From Parnassius smintheus behrii (lineage: Eukaryota; Arthropoda; Insecta; Lepidoptera; Papilionidae): 64,000 nucleotides of DNA. This document shows, one piece after another, positions 1 to 10,773 of the stretch (position 1 is the stretch's first letter; each line of letters opens with the position of its first letter). Location: assembly GCA_036936625.1 (NCBI GenBank), contig JAUPFT010000016.1:34471362-34535361 (forward strand). Reading direction: 5' to 3'. The position numbers were made by a program, and so were the translations under genes. The notes beneath the pieces were generated by a model. It was not told the origin of the DNA. It did no database searches and saw only the letters and a list, made by a program, of their open reading frames with translations.

Positions 1-690
1 TAAAATATACAACTAAGAAATCGTGGATATATTTCATTATTTCTTCGTTGTATATTCCTTTTTATTTATTTTCTGAAAATAAATGGAACGATTACCATGA
101 AATGTGTGATTTTATTTTAAATGTAATAAAAAAATAAAAGAACATGATTATCAATAGTAATGGTGTTGATAAGACGATATGAAATAAATCAATAACTAAT
201 TTTAATAAAATTTTAATAAACGATACAAAATTTCATCAGTTCAGTCGTCGCAAAGGTACAACAGACATTCCAGCACAGTCAGAAATAGTAGCGCGTAGGC
301 GTCGCGAACACCTTTACCTACCGACATTATTTAGAAATCTGAAAACAGGCCGTGAACGACGGCGCCGGGCTGCTGCCCGCTAAGCTGGCTTGTCAAATAT
401 TATTTTGTACTCCTCAAAGATATATAGTCTAAGAGCCCGTGAACCACAGAACTTTTGTTATGTTATAAAAGCTGAAAGTTTGTCAGCGCATGTAACACAG
501 GTAAGAATTCGGACTGTGTAGTCATTGGGTAAGAACGATGGACCATTATTAAGTTTGGGTTACAGTGGCTTTGGCAGGTAAACGGCTAAACGGTACTAAA
601 AGTGTGTAAAATACGGATCAAAAATTCATCAAATAATAACTGCGATTTTTTGGTATTAGCTTCAGGATATTATTAAAATCACCTTATTCA
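1..690. other. AT-rich non-coding stretch with a GC-richer patch
   Basis: No open frame of substance. Around 285-400 the base composition turns GC-rich, and 464-470 reads TATAAAA, followed by a possible splice donor (ACAG/GTAAG) near 500. This could be the end of a promoter or first exon, or an old repeat. The sequence alone does not decide. Confidence 0.3.
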
Positions 691-692
691 TT

Positions 693-1177
693 GCCAGACA
701 CTTAACGTCGTGGCAACCCCTTGCCAGACACCCTTAATGTTCATGAAATTACAATTTTTACTTACGTTATAGTATGAAAGCTGATTTTTATATATAATAC
801 TTGGGTTACTAGTAAATGATGTTTTCTCACAAGCCAGACATTTTTGATAGTTCCAACCCCTTGTCAGACAAGCATGTAGGGTAGCTGTAGGAGCGAGCGT
901 GAGGCAGTATGTACATATATGGGTGGGTGCGAGTGAGATGCGCTTATATTCTTTAGTATTTAATACGTGCTTACCTAACTAAAACAATAATATGTCTATG
1001 CTATCCTCAAGCGTTATTTATTTAATATTCGTTACCTATGATAAGAATAATATTAATTATATTATTACTTACGTTATAGTGTAATAGCTGTTTTTTATAT
1101 ATATTACTTGGGTAATTAATAGATGATGTTTCCTCATTAGCCAGACATTTTTGATAGTTCCTACCTTTTGCCAGACA
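693..1177 (+). repeat. Partial tandem duplication with six GYCAGACA octamers
   Basis: The stretch 755-870 is repeated at about 1067-1177 (shared landmarks: ACTTACGTTATAGT, ACTTGGGT, GATGATGTTT, CCAGACATTTTTGATAGTTC). The octamer GCCAGACA, or GTCAGACA, occurs at 693, 723, 833, 863, 1140 and 1170. Within each unit, pairs of octamers are 30 bases apart. Not assigned to a known element. Confidence 0.6.
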
Positions 1178-1410
1178 AACATTGTAAATCTTAAGAAGAG
1201 ATTCGTGATTGAGAGAATGACTTATGCAAATAAACTTTTTGGCGCAGATTTATATAACTGATAATAATCTATGTAAATTTTAAAAGCATCTTAAGAAAAG
1301 ACATTCGATGCTACAACTACTTAAAATTGTTAAAAATTTTAATTTATTCTGTCAATAATTTTTTTACGTTTCTTTATTTACAGTCATTAACTTTTTTACA
1401 TTTTTACAGA

Positions 1411-1536
1411 AACTGACGGAGAGGAAGAAGACCACGATATCGAATGGAGTAACAGTGACGAAGAAATGTTAACATTGATGACGAATGATGTGATAATGAT
1501 AATGAATGAAATAATATTGTCTTTTATAGATTGATG
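1411..1536 (+). other. Short acidic open frame, possible exon fragment
   Basis: After a pyrimidine-rich stretch and a CAG acceptor-like site, one frame reads an acidic peptide (ETDGEEEDHDIEWSNSDEE and on) until a TGA. Acidic runs like this occur at the N-termini of some DDE transposases. It is too short to assign and may be chance. Confidence 0.2.
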
Positions 1537-1562
1537 ACATAAAATAAATAATAATATATTTA

Positions 1563-3029
1563 ATGTCTTCAATTTCCCTTCCGAGCCGCGTCTACGTGCT
1601 GTTTTCGAGAGTCATTACGAATCGTCTCGCACGCAGACTCGACGACTTCCAGCCTCCCGAACAAGCCGTTTTCGGAAAAGGCTTCAGTACCAAAGACCAC
1701 ATACATACCCTGCGGCAGATTGTACAGAAGACCGATGAGTTCAATCTGCCACTTTGCCTGGGGTATGTGGACTATGAGAAAGCCTTTGATTCCGTCGAAA
1801 TTTGGGCGGTGCTACAGTCCCTTCAGCGGTGCCAAGTTGACTGTCGGTATATCGAAGTGCTGAAGTGTTTGTACAGTAGGGCTACGATGGCTATCCGAGT
1901 ACAGAATCAGAATTCAAAACCCATCCAACTGCAGAGAGGTGTAGGACAGGGTGATGTTATATCCCCGAAACTCTTCACCGCTGCATTGGAAGACGTTTTC
2001 AAGCTACTGGACTGGAAAGGATACGGTATTAACATCAATGGCGAGTACATCACTCACCTTCGATTTGCCGACGATATAGTCCTTATGGCAGAATCGCTGG
2101 AGGACCTTAGCACTATGCTCAATGACCTCAATGGTGTCTCCCAACGGATAGGCCTTAAGATGAACATGGACAAAACAAAAATCATGTTTAATGTCCATGT
2201 CTCACCTATGCCGGTAGTTGTTGGGAGCACTATGCTCGAAGTTGTTGACGAGTACGTTTACCTAGGACAAATAGTCCGACTAGGTAAGTCCAACTTCGAC
2301 CGAGAGGTCAATTGACGGATTCAACTCGGCTGGGCAGCGTTCGGGAAATTACGACACATCTTCTCGTCAGGTGTACCTCAATCTCTGAAAACTAAAGTGT
2401 ACAACCAGTGCGTGTTGCCAGTGATGACTTACGGATCAGAGACGTGGTCCTTCACTGCCGGCCGTATGAGGATGATCAAGGTCGCTCAGCGAGCTATAGA
2501 GAGGGCTATGCTCGGAGTTTCTCTGCGTGATAGACTCAGGAATGAGGATATCCGCAGTAAAACCAGAGTGACCGACATAGCCCAACAGATTAGTAAGCTG
2601 AAGTGGCAATGGGCCGGCCATTTAGCTCGAAGAACCGATAACCGGTGGGGAAGAAATGCTCTCGAGTGGCAGCCTCGTACCGGTAGGTGTAGTGTAGGGC
2701 GACCCCCAACTAGATGGAGTGACGACCTGGTAAGACATGCAGGAAGTCGTTGTATACAGGTGGCTCAGGAACGTGCTTTGTGGCATTACTTGGGGGAGGT
2801 CTATGTTCAGCAGTGGACTTGTGAAGGGCTAGGAATGATGATGATGGTGATGATGATGATGATATGCCACGGAGTCAGGTGCCCATCAAACCTTATCCCG
2901 ACTTATATCATATTAATGTATAACATAATATGTACACATATGTACATCGGAATAGCGTTTCATACCAAAAAATCTCGTTTCCTAATTCAGAGTATTAAAA
3001 TGCAATACTTTGACATAATTTATACATAA
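1563..3029 (+). pseudogene. Reverse transcriptase of the RTE element, one nonsense codon
   Basis: The upstream part is 250 codons. Residues around FADDIVLMAESLEDL hold the catalytic YADD-like box. The stop at 2313-2315 lies in CAATTGACGG, where related copies in this window have Arg; one C-to-T change of a CGA codon explains it. The reading resumes in the same frame (RIQLGWAAFGKLR) through YGSETW to YVQQWT. The last roughly 55 codons after the ATG repeat are read-through into flanking DNA. Confidence 0.8.
1566..2870 (+). mobile_element. RTE-clade non-LTR retrotransposon, 5'-truncated
   Basis: This is the 3' half of an RTE LINE of the kind common in Heliconius and other Lepidoptera. The frame from 1563 covers the reverse-transcriptase palm: VDYEKAFDSVE carries the first catalytic Asp, then RGVGQGDVISPKLF, then FADDIV with the paired Asp. 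An in-frame TGA at 2313-2315 interrupts it. The same frame then continues through the thumb and C-terminal region (ISKLKWQWAGHLARR, GRPPTRWSDDLVRHAG) to about 2848. It ends in an ATG/GAT microsatellite (about 2836-2868), the usual kind of RTE tail. The endonuclease and the start of the RT are missing. RNA-directed copying is the family's known role; this copy is dead. Confidence 0.9.
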
Positions 3030-3683
3030 TCTATATACTCTAATACCTTATTACAAAATCTTCATAAATATAATATAATATTTAAAATAATACTTCGTAA
3101 AAATTACATCGAATTGCGTTGGAACTTAAATTTTCCTTCTTAGAGTTCCTATATAACGAATTAACAAAATACCTAAATATCCATGTACATGCTAGAATTA
3201 GTGAATCAAACGCAAAAGTAAACCTTGGAAATAGATTTTAACATTCAATGTCTTTTTGAATTGTCGAACCTAAAGCAGGAAGGGTCTAATCATAATCTTG
3301 AAAAATAAATACTATATCAAATATCTGAAATCGCTATTTCGCGGTAACATCGAAATAGGGAACTGACTAAAATATTTGGCACCTAATGCCGTGGTATTAT
3401 CAAGACGTATTTTCACCTTGATTTATTCAGAAAAACATACAAAAGATAAGTTTTCGATTAAAAATATAATCCTTGAAATAGTTCACTCAAAAACACGGTA
3501 CGAAAATAACATAAAAATCACTATTTATATTGAACATGGTACTCACGTGCACAAGGTCCAAAATGTACGAAGCGTGGATTCAGAACCGCTGTTGACGCAA
3601 ACCTAACCAATTATTTTAAAACGTATACATAATACACATTACTCCAGACCTTTGATGATATGACGACGTAAGATTATATTATT
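2871..3683. other. AT-rich intergenic sequence
   Basis: No gene, RNA or recognisable repeat was seen. The 76-codon frame at 3376-3606 has no recognisable composition or motif. Confidence 0.4.
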
Positions 3684-3790
3684 ATTAATTGAATAATAGA
3701 TCTTGCAGTAAAAAAATAGCTTGTAAATCGCACAATTTTTCTAAATGCCTCGGAATACGTTGCTTACATGTTTTTTTTTCTTTTAAACAA
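3684..3790. repeat. Short dispersed repeat (paralog near 41240)
   Basis: The stretch around TTGCAGTAAAAAAA, TGTAAATTGC-like and GCCTCGGAATA is also found at about 41236-41310 in the paramyosin intron, with scattered differences. Class unknown. Confidence 0.4.
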
Positions 3791-3884
3791 TTAAAAAGGG
3801 GTTCAAATATTAAAACTAATGTATTCAAATAATACCCACTGCATGGTGTATAATCAACTAGTTGAATAAGTAATAGAAACATAT

Positions 3885-4487
3885 ATGATGTTTAGCAGGG
3901 ATGGGAGATATGATAAGGATATAGAACGACGAGCGAATGCGGGAAATAGAGTAAATGGGGCCCTGCACTCTATTGTGAAGAGTCAAAATGTGTCAAAAAA
4001 GGCACGTATGGCAGTTCACAATGCTGTGTTGGTCCCTACTTTAACGTACGGTAGTGAAAGTTGGGTGTGGCAGAAGAAGCACGAGAGTCGATTCAACGCA
4101 GTAGAAATGCGATCCTTAAGGAGTATGTTAGGGCTGAATCTGAACGACAGGGTAAGAAATTGTGTAATAAGAGAAGAGTGTGGTTTGCAAGATGATGTTG
4201 TGACCAGGATTAAGAAAGGAATGCTTCAGTGGTTTGGTCATGTGGAAAGAATGAATGAGGAAAGAGTGACAAAGAAAATTTATGTTGCAGAAATGAATGG
4301 CAGAGTCGGAAAGGGACGTCCTAGGCGAAAATTTATCGACCAAATTGGCGATTTATTGAAAACGGGCCAAATTAGGAGTACCCTGAAGGAGGCGAGAGAG
4401 GTGTGTCAGGATCGTGCCAAATGGAAGTCTGTAGTCTCTGCCTACCCCTACGGGTGACAGGCGTGAGTGTTTATGTATGTATGATGT
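3885..4487 (+). mobile_element. Non-LTR retrotransposon fragment (RT C-terminal part)
   Basis: A 190-codon open frame reads the thumb and C-terminal part of a LINE reverse transcriptase: SRDGRYDKDIERRANAG, VPTLTYGSESWVWQKK, MLQWFGHVERMNEE, GRVGKGRPRRKFIDQIG, and ends VVSAYPYG. The 3' end carries a short TATG repeat (4469-4485). The same family recurs on the minus strand at 19494-19865, 35815-36140 and 50838-53480. The clade is not certain from this part. The copy is 5'-truncated and its frame is open, so it is fairly young. Confidence 0.85.
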
Positions 4488-4639
4488 TTTTCTTCAATAT
4501 AGATAACAATAATACATATTATAGAAAATCGATTAAGTTTTTACCACTGATTCAGAAATACGTATTTTTAATTTTTTGACCTATTAGTTTGAATTATATT
4601 CGACACTTAAATATGTGTAATAATAACATTTATTCAGAG

Positions 4640-4775
4640 GCATTATGGTATCGATCGTCTTACTCCTAGGGGTTATTAATAATCGTATTATAATATTAAT
4701 CAGACTTTGTTGTAAAAGTGTAGATATTATGACATTGTCCCATTAAGGAATTACTGACTTGTACTTCTTGTATCT
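4640..4775 (-). mobile_element. LINE C-terminal scrap, related to 63300-64000
   Basis: The minus strand reads NSLMGQC near the place where the right-edge element (63300-64000) has NSFLGQCIRFY. It also shares the CTAGGGGTTATTAATAATC-like block. Heavily decayed. Confidence 0.35.
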
Positions 4776-5230
4776 CCTAAATGAACATGAATAAGCACAA
4801 AAATTATTAACTTTTAAAATAATGATAGTAACGATAGATTAAGTAATAAATGATATGAAATTTCATTAAAATACTGAGAGAAAAATGTAAATATATCTCT
4901 TTGAACTACTCTTTCGGATATAAGTATAAATTATTTATGCTCTTGTTTAACGCCAGCCGCGGTTTCCCACAGTTAACAATCGATACAAAGTCATGCTATG
5001 GGAACAATTGAAATAAACTAATGTAGCGTATTCATCGCAATTAAGGATCACCATTTTTACGTCATAAGCTGTAGATCTAAGTCTGCTTGATAAGTTAGAT
5101 TATATGAATGCCGTAGTGAACCTTCTCGTAATTTTAACTTCGTGGAAAACAGGGGATTCAACACGACTCAAATTCTCACAATTTATAAGCTGACTTGGTA
5201 TTCACGTGCTGACATTGGTGTGGTTATTTA
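4776..5230. other. AT-rich intergenic sequence
   Basis: Nothing recognisable on either strand. Confidence 0.4.
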
Positions 5231-5234
5231 AATA

Positions 5235-5390
5235 AAATTAGTTTTTACGGATTTTATCGCGTATATTAACTATTTTATATTCCCGACGTTTTGATACGCG
5301 ATAAAAATCCTTAAAAACTAATTTAATCCAAAAAGTTTTATAGCGTGTGTTTATTGTAGCGTTCGCGTAAATATAAGAAATCATTGGTGT
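5235..5390 (+). repeat. Fold-back repeat derived from a Penelope terminal sequence
   Basis: A 28-base arm (5237-5264, containing ACGGATTTTATCGCG) is inverted at 5294-5322 (CGCGATAAAAATCC). The spacer contains CCCGACGTTTTG, a decayed form of the CCCGAAACGTCGGG motif seen at the end of the Penelope copy (16070-16083) in reverse. Downstream 5335-5385 (GTTCGCGTAAATATAAG) matches the tail at 16148-16170. Confidence 0.65.
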
Positions 5391-5464
5391 TATTATATTT
5401 AATAGTTTTCAAAATTTTGATATAATCTACTACTTCAAGCTGTAACGCGAACCGAAAATCTATA

Positions 5465-5605
5465 GGAAATAAAGATTCGCAAGTGGCAGCCTCATACCGC
5501 TAAGCGAAGCGTAAGACGCAGACACCACAACTGAAGGAGTGACGACCTGGTAAGTTATGTAGAAAGTTGATGAATGCAGGTGTTTCAGGAACATGTTATG
5601 ATATT
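5465..5605 (+). mobile_element. RTE 3'-end fragment
   Basis: Translates in pieces as WQPHTAKRSVRR and SDDLVSYVES, then MQVFQEHV. This matches the distal part of the RTE at 2660-2780 with several stops. Confidence 0.6.
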
Positions 5606-5689
5606 CTTAGAAGGGAAAACTACGTTTGTGGACTGTTCTGAGAGACTAATGATTTTGTTGTTGATGCCGATTATTCACTTCGTTATCTT

Positions 5690-5847
5690 CTTCTTTCTTA
5701 TATATAAAAATCTATTGGTGTCCGTTAGTCTAGCTAAAATTCGAAAACAGCTTGGAAGATTTTGATGAATTATTCTATGTTGCGTGGGTCGTGGATGGTT
5801 TAAGAACTCAATTGGACCCGGTAGGTGGCACTGCTTTAGAGATCCAG

Positions 5848-5848
<1 letters not shown>
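5690..5848 (-). repeat. Dispersed ACTAGCG-type repeat, copy 1
   Basis: Landmarks in + orientation: TTATATATAAAAATC, GTCCGTTAGT, then GATTTTGATGAA, then GGACCCGGTAGGTGGC and GATCCAGAAA. The same order occurs at 26825-27010. The reverse order occurs at 40882-41074 and 43945-44122, where the other end reads ACTAGCG followed by CCGGCTT. It abuts the (TA)n tract next to the CR1 element. Class unknown. Confidence 0.5.

Positions 5849-5849
<1 letters not shown>

Positions 5850-5902
<53 letters not shown>
5850..5902. repeat. (TA)n microsatellite
   Basis: About 26 uninterrupted TA units, directly at the 3' end of the CR1-type LINE. Confidence 0.98.
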
Positions 5903-5905
<3 letters not shown>

Positions 5906-5950
5906 GGAAGAGGGGGCAAACGAGCATGCGGCTCACCTGATGTTAAGTGA

Positions 5951-8206
5951 CTACCACCGCCCATGATCAACCGCAACACCAGGAGAACCGCGGGTGCGTT
6001 GCCGGCCCTTTAGAAAGGAGTAAGCTCTTTTCTTGAAGGTCCCCAGGTCGCATCGGTCCGGAAAAATCGCCGGTGGCAAACTATTCCACAGAGAGGTCGT
6101 ACGTGGAAGAAAACTCCTTGTGAAACGTACAGTGGTGGACCGCCAAGCATCCAGATGGTGTGGATGGCATCGAGACGTTTGCCGTGTAGTGCGTTCACGA
6201 AATTTGGCGGCTGGGATTAATCCGAACAATTCCTCAGAGCACTCCCCGTGATAGATGCGATAAAATACGCAAAGAGATGCAACATTTCTTCGCAGCGCCA
6301 GTGAATCGAGCCGATCGGAAAGCACTCGGTCGTCGACAATTCGAGCCGCTCTGCGCTGGATGCGGTCAAGTGGAAGGAGCTGGTACTGGGGAGCCCCAGC
6401 CCAGAGATGGGAACAGTATTCCATGTGTGGCCGAACCTGCGCCTTGTAAAGTTGCAGGCGGTGTGCCGGCATGAAATACTGTCCCGCACTGCTGAGCACG
6501 CCAAGCTTTTTAGAGGCCAATTTGGCCTTCCCTTCCAAGTGACCACGAAACTGCACGTCACTCGATATGTCGACGCCGAAGATTCCGATACTGGCTGAGG
6601 CAACAAGGGGAGTGCCTTGAAACTGAGGGGATACGACAAAGGGGTTCTTTTTAGCGGTTAACGCGCAAACTTGTGTCTTCTGGGGGTTAAACTGGACTAG
6701 ATTTAGTCGTCCCCAATCAGAGACTCTGTTCAGCAAAGACTCGACTTCAGACACAAGTTTGTCCCGGCACTCGGAGACGTTTTCCCGAGAAATATTGGCT
6801 CGGCCGGTGTAAAGAGCATCACCAGTGCTGTCATCTGCATAGCAATGAATGTTACGGGTATCCAACATATCATTGATATGCAGAAGAAACAGCGTTGGCG
6901 ATAGCACGCAGCCCTGTGGAACACCAGCATTAATAGGCTTGCAATCGGAGCTTGCACCGTCTACAACGACCTTGATGCTCCGATCTGCAAGAAAGCTGGT
7001 GATCCAATCGCACAATTTCTCGGGAAGCCCATAGGAAGGGAGCTTCGAAAGAAGCGCTTTGTGCCAAACCCGATCGAAGGCCTTTGCAATGTCCAAACTA
7101 ACGGCCAATGCCTCCCCCTTGAACTCTACTGCCTCCGCCCATCTGTGAGTGAGGTAGACCAGAAGATCACCAGCTGACCGACCACGGCGAAAACCGTATT
7201 GGCGGTCACTAATCAGCTGGTGATCCTCAAGGTACCTCATGAGCTGGCAGATTACAATGGACTCCATTGTTTTGGAGAACAAGGAGGTGATGGCGATTGG
7301 CCGGTAGTTGGACGGGTGTGAGCGGTCGCCTTTTTTAGGGATCGGGTGGACGAAAGCCGTCTTCCATGATTTTGGGACTACGCCTAGGGAGTAGGAGTAC
7401 CGGAAAAGACGCGTTAAAACTGGTGCCAACTCTGGAGCACACGTCCTCAGCACAATTGGGGGGATTCCGTCAGGCCCACTCGACTTGTGGATGTCCAGGG
7501 AGAGGAGTGCTTTGCGAACCGAGCGCTGTGTGAACTGCACTTCCGGCATGGAGCACTCACACCGCGGGATGGTCGGCGGCGTACTCCCCCTGTCATCGAG
7601 AGTTGAGTTAGACGCAAAGAAAGAGCCTAGAAGATCGGCTTTCTCCTTTGCAGTATGGGCCAGTGAGTCGTCCTCCCTGTGCAGAGATGGAAGAGACGGC
7701 TGACAGAAATTCCCCTGGACAGCCTTGGCGAGAGACCAGAATGCACGGGTTCCAGAAGGAAGGCGAACTAGTTTCTCGCCAATTCTGCCTATGTGCTCTG
7801 ACTTTGCCTTGGCAATGACTCTTTTGAAGGACCTAGAGGCGGAATTATACTTCTTTTTTAGAGCGCTGGTGTTTATATCCCGGGACGCTGATGCAACAAC
7901 CCAGGCTTGGTAGCACTCCTGCTTATAGCATGATGCTATTTTACAGGAGCGACCAAACCATGGCTGTGATTTGCCTCCAATGGGCACCACAGAGGAAGGA
8001 ATAAAAAGTTCCATACCCTGAAGTACCACATCAGTAACAGAATCCGCAACAACGTTGGGATCATCCGGCGAGAAGCAAACCCGCCCCCAAGGGTAGGATG
8101 CAAAGAAAGACCGCATCCCATCCCAATCGGCTGACCTATAGTGCCAAACACGACGGCAGCCTGCAGAATTCAACCGCGATTTCAGCGTGAGTGGCACAAC
8201 ACTTCA
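5951..8206 (-). pseudogene. CR1-type reverse transcriptase frame
   Basis: An open frame of about 750 codons after the stop at 8204-8206. RT blocks appear in order: SSGPDGIPPIVL, NYRPIAITSLFSK, YGFRRGRSAGDLL, LDIAKAFDRVWH (first catalytic Asp), GVPQGCVLSPTLF, and CYADDSTGDA (catalytic Asp pair). The C-terminal region includes RPHMEYCSHLWAG, RIQRRAARIV and FLKGRQRTRG, then a stop. There is no AUG at the frame start because the true start lies upstream in the endonuclease part. All catalytic residues are intact. Confidence 0.9.
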
Positions 8207-9059
8207 GACCAGACAATGGTCCGATGAGCCTAAAGGGGCGTCGACGGAAATCTGATATCCGTCCGGGTGAGAAGAAGGTCAGCAGAAGGTCCAACAGGGA
8301 AGGTGCATAATCCTCCACATCTGGAATCCGCGTAGGCGAAGTAACCAGTTGTGTCAGACCATATGCCAAGGCAAAATTATGAACAGATCTCCCCGCATGA
8401 TCGGTTAAACGTGAACCAAGCCATTCGGCGTGATGGGCGTTAAAGTCGCCGAGGATCACGATCTCTGCGGAGGGGATCTGCTGTAGCAACGAATCTGCAG
8501 CCATTTGGACGTGGTCGAAGAGTCGGTCTGTTTCGGCATTTCCGCTATGGGACCTATAGAGGCACCCGTAGATGCGTGGATGGTCGTCGCTGTTTACGCG
8601 TAGCCAAAGGATGGACAGGTCCGAACCTTCAAGTCTGCCGAGGCGTCGAGAACAGATGTCCTCTCTGACGTAAACGCAAACTCCAGCCCGAGGCACAAAG
8701 GAATGTTCCAGTTTGTACCCCGGGTAGGAGAGATACGAGACATCAGCCGGAGAGGACACCTGCGTCTCGGTCAGAAAGAGCAGAGCCGGCCTCGCCGTCT
8801 CGAGATGGTAGTGGACGGCGTTTAGGTTAGAGTGAAGTCCCCTGATATTGCAGAAATTCACGGACAGCGTGGCAGGGGTCGCCTTGGTCTTGTTGCTCCG
8901 TTTGCCCCGAGCAGTTGTAGTCTTGAGCGGAATTTTGCCCCCCCCCAGAATACGCGCGGCAGCCTGAGCACCCACGCTCAGAAGTGGAGAAACATGGTCG
9001 TGGATGCTCAGCGAGGGATTCTCCAGGGGTGCTGGTACCCTCCTGGGGTAGTCTATCAT
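8136..9059 (-). pseudogene. CR1-type endonuclease, frameshifted before its last motif
   Basis: 307 codons. Endonuclease landmarks: VNFCNIRGLHSNLNAV (start of the domain), LFLTETQ (catalytic Glu), YGCLYRSH, VILGDFNAHH (Asp/Asn box), and SLLDLLLT. After this the frame is lost. The expected final box, with SSDHCLV, is present but in another frame (8208-8230), followed by a TGA. Upstream of the domain the sequence is Pro/Ser/Gly-rich, and a second frame is open to 9123. The homopolymers at 8940-8946 and 9085-9094 may hide another length change. Confidence 0.85.
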
Positions 9060-9248
9060 TATTTAATTCCGCTACCATGTTGATGGGGGGGGGGGATTTG
9101 GGCCTCCGGCCACCTGCACTCACCAGACGAAACGCGGAAGCAGAGCTTCCACTTCACGCCGGTATTCTGTGAGGTCGTGGTACCACCCCGGTTTGAGCCG
9201 GCACATACGTGCAACAGCAAAGCTGCCGCGTGGCTCTACCACTAAAGA

Positions 9249-9333
<85 letters not shown>
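9249..9333. repeat. (TA)n microsatellite
   Basis: About 42 TA units with one interruption near 9275, at the 5' edge of the CR1-type element. Confidence 0.98.
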
Positions 9334-9334
<1 letters not shown>

Positions 9335-9431
9335 CAAATTACCGTTATTAATTATTCATACTTGGATATGAACGAAGTATCATCAACAAATAAAAATACT
9401 TCTTAGTTATTGTCATTAAAAATATAGGTAC

Positions 9432-10773
9432 TGTTACGGATCGCCGTAACGCCGTTCGAAAAATGAATAAAACGCGTTGTTCACTGTTTATATAGGAGGC
9501 AAGCGGCGGTGAGGAGGAACTTGTACTTTTTCTTCTGGTAGTGCCTTTTCGGTGGCTGGAGAGCGACTGCCGACCCTACCGGCCGGCCCGTCTTTTATAT
9601 GATTCGGCCGCTGCTGGCCAGCGGACCCTTGCCTCACCCCCGCGCCTTTCTTTATTTCTTTAAAACATTTATTTTTTTACAATCATATTTAACTATACAA
9701 TATTCTTACATCTACTTATTACATTATTATGTACACAATACTTATTTTGCATTCTAAAAAATAATGCGTATGTTTCGACGCAGCTTAGCGGCCCCTTTAT
9801 TGTTACGGGCGCAATCTTTAGGTAAGCACGGCGGTGTTTGTATGGTCGAGTTGTTGTGATGACCTCCTTTGCCGATGTTGCGGTTTCCATAGCGGGTTCT
9901 TTTTCAGTTTCGGCCTTTTTGTCGTGATGCAGCAATTTATGGTGCTTCATCATGCATCCATCTTTTCCGCACGGTGGAGCTTTACACAGCAATCGGCGAT
10001 GTTTGCCTCGTAGACAGCGGTAGCAGATATTATACTTCTTTGCTACTTCCCATCTGTCATTTGTGGACAGAGCGGCGTATGACTTGCAATCGGGCAGTTT
10101 GTGTTCTTGTTTGCATTGAGGGCAGCGTTCTTCATATTGTTTCTTGCTTGTGGCGAAGGCACGTTCTATTTTTCTCGGCCTTCGCTCTCTCGGTTCGTTG
10201 TCCTCCGTGATAAATTCCGGCAAGGCATACGCGCTGCATTTATCCGCTTCTTCGTTTAAGAAGATTGATATTTTCTTAAGCTCTGGGATATCCTCTTTCT
10301 TTCTGGCTGCATAGTCGTACCATTTGCTTCTCAATATGGGCGTGAGTTTGTCTGTGATAACTCGCGTCATCTCCGGACTATGCAGATAGTGTGCTTTCTT
10401 GAGCGCTTCCACGGTGCCCACTACGTTTGCTATGCGATTGGCGAATATGCATAGCTCCCTGGGATTGTCCGTGACTTTGTTCAGTAGCTTCAGCTTCTCT
10501 ATTTCTAAGTGAATTAATGCTTCTGGTCGTCCGAATCTCCTTTCCAAAGCTTCTATTATTATTCTGGGGTCTGATTGGCTTATAAGTAGGCAGCTTGCGG
10601 CCTCTTTTGCTATCCCTTTTAAGCTTCGGCGTATTCTCGCTATGTTTTCGTTCATCGTGAAGTACTTTGAAGATTCTTCGTACGTTGTTTTGAAGCTGAG
10701 CCATTCTTTGCTGCTACCATTGAATGTGGTGCTGGTTGTACTAAGCAGGTATCCCGTCGTTTTGCGTCGTGCA
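9432..10773 (-). mobile_element. BEL/Pao LTR-retrotransposon insert: gag part plus one LTR
   Basis: A 1.34 kb insert begins TGTTACGG and ends CGTGCA. It is flanked by the direct repeat TAGGTAC (9425-9431 and 10774-10780; up to nine bases, ATAGGTACT, match). The minus strand codes for gag in the upper part. Below it lies an LTR-like stretch with a TATAAAAG box (9593-9600, minus strand) and AATAAA-like signals. Pol, integrase and the 5' LTR are absent. The flanks join to a sequence that has an unoccupied paralog at 11119-11190. Confidence 0.7.
9693..10745 (-). pseudogene. BEL/Pao gag (DUF1759-type) with zinc knuckles, partial
   Basis: The frame can be followed from about 10745 (FNGSSKEWLSFKTTYEES) through the M at 10655 into the typical Pao gag core (SLKGIAKEAASCLLIS, ALERRFGRPEALIHLE, MTRVITDKLTPILRSKWYDY). 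Two Cys/His clusters follow: CPQCKQEHKLPDC, then CYRCLRGKHRRLLC with later CMMKHHKLLHHD. The family's gag packages element RNA. Homology stops near APVTIKGP, where the aspartic protease should start. The last roughly 30 codons are unrelated read-through. The true N-terminus is missing. Confidence 0.8.

Larger units (their letters stand above)
5903..9248 (-). mobile_element. Near full-length CR1-type LINE (probably Zenon group)
   Basis: A 3.3 kb non-LTR element on the minus strand, bounded on both sides by (TA)n. It encodes an apurinic-type endonuclease followed by a reverse transcriptase, the usual CR1/Jockey-superfamily order. The 3' end reads, on the minus strand, CTTAACATCAGGTGAGCCG then TGCTCGTTTGCCC, a tail shared with other elements in this window. 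Only one frameshift (about 8262-8272) and one stop (8204-8206) separate the two open frames, so the copy is recent. The CR1-Zenon assignment is from remembered resemblance to lepidopteran copies. Jockey is the main alternative. Confidence 0.9.

Noticed and set aside
5752..5966. Open frames made of Tyr-Ile repeats
   Set aside because: Simple translation of the (TA)n tract. The same applies at 9169-9351, 11172-11372 and 27844-28128.
6033..7913. Plus-strand frames opposite the CR1 reverse transcriptase
   Set aside because: No motifs of their own; the minus-strand frame carries all RT blocks.
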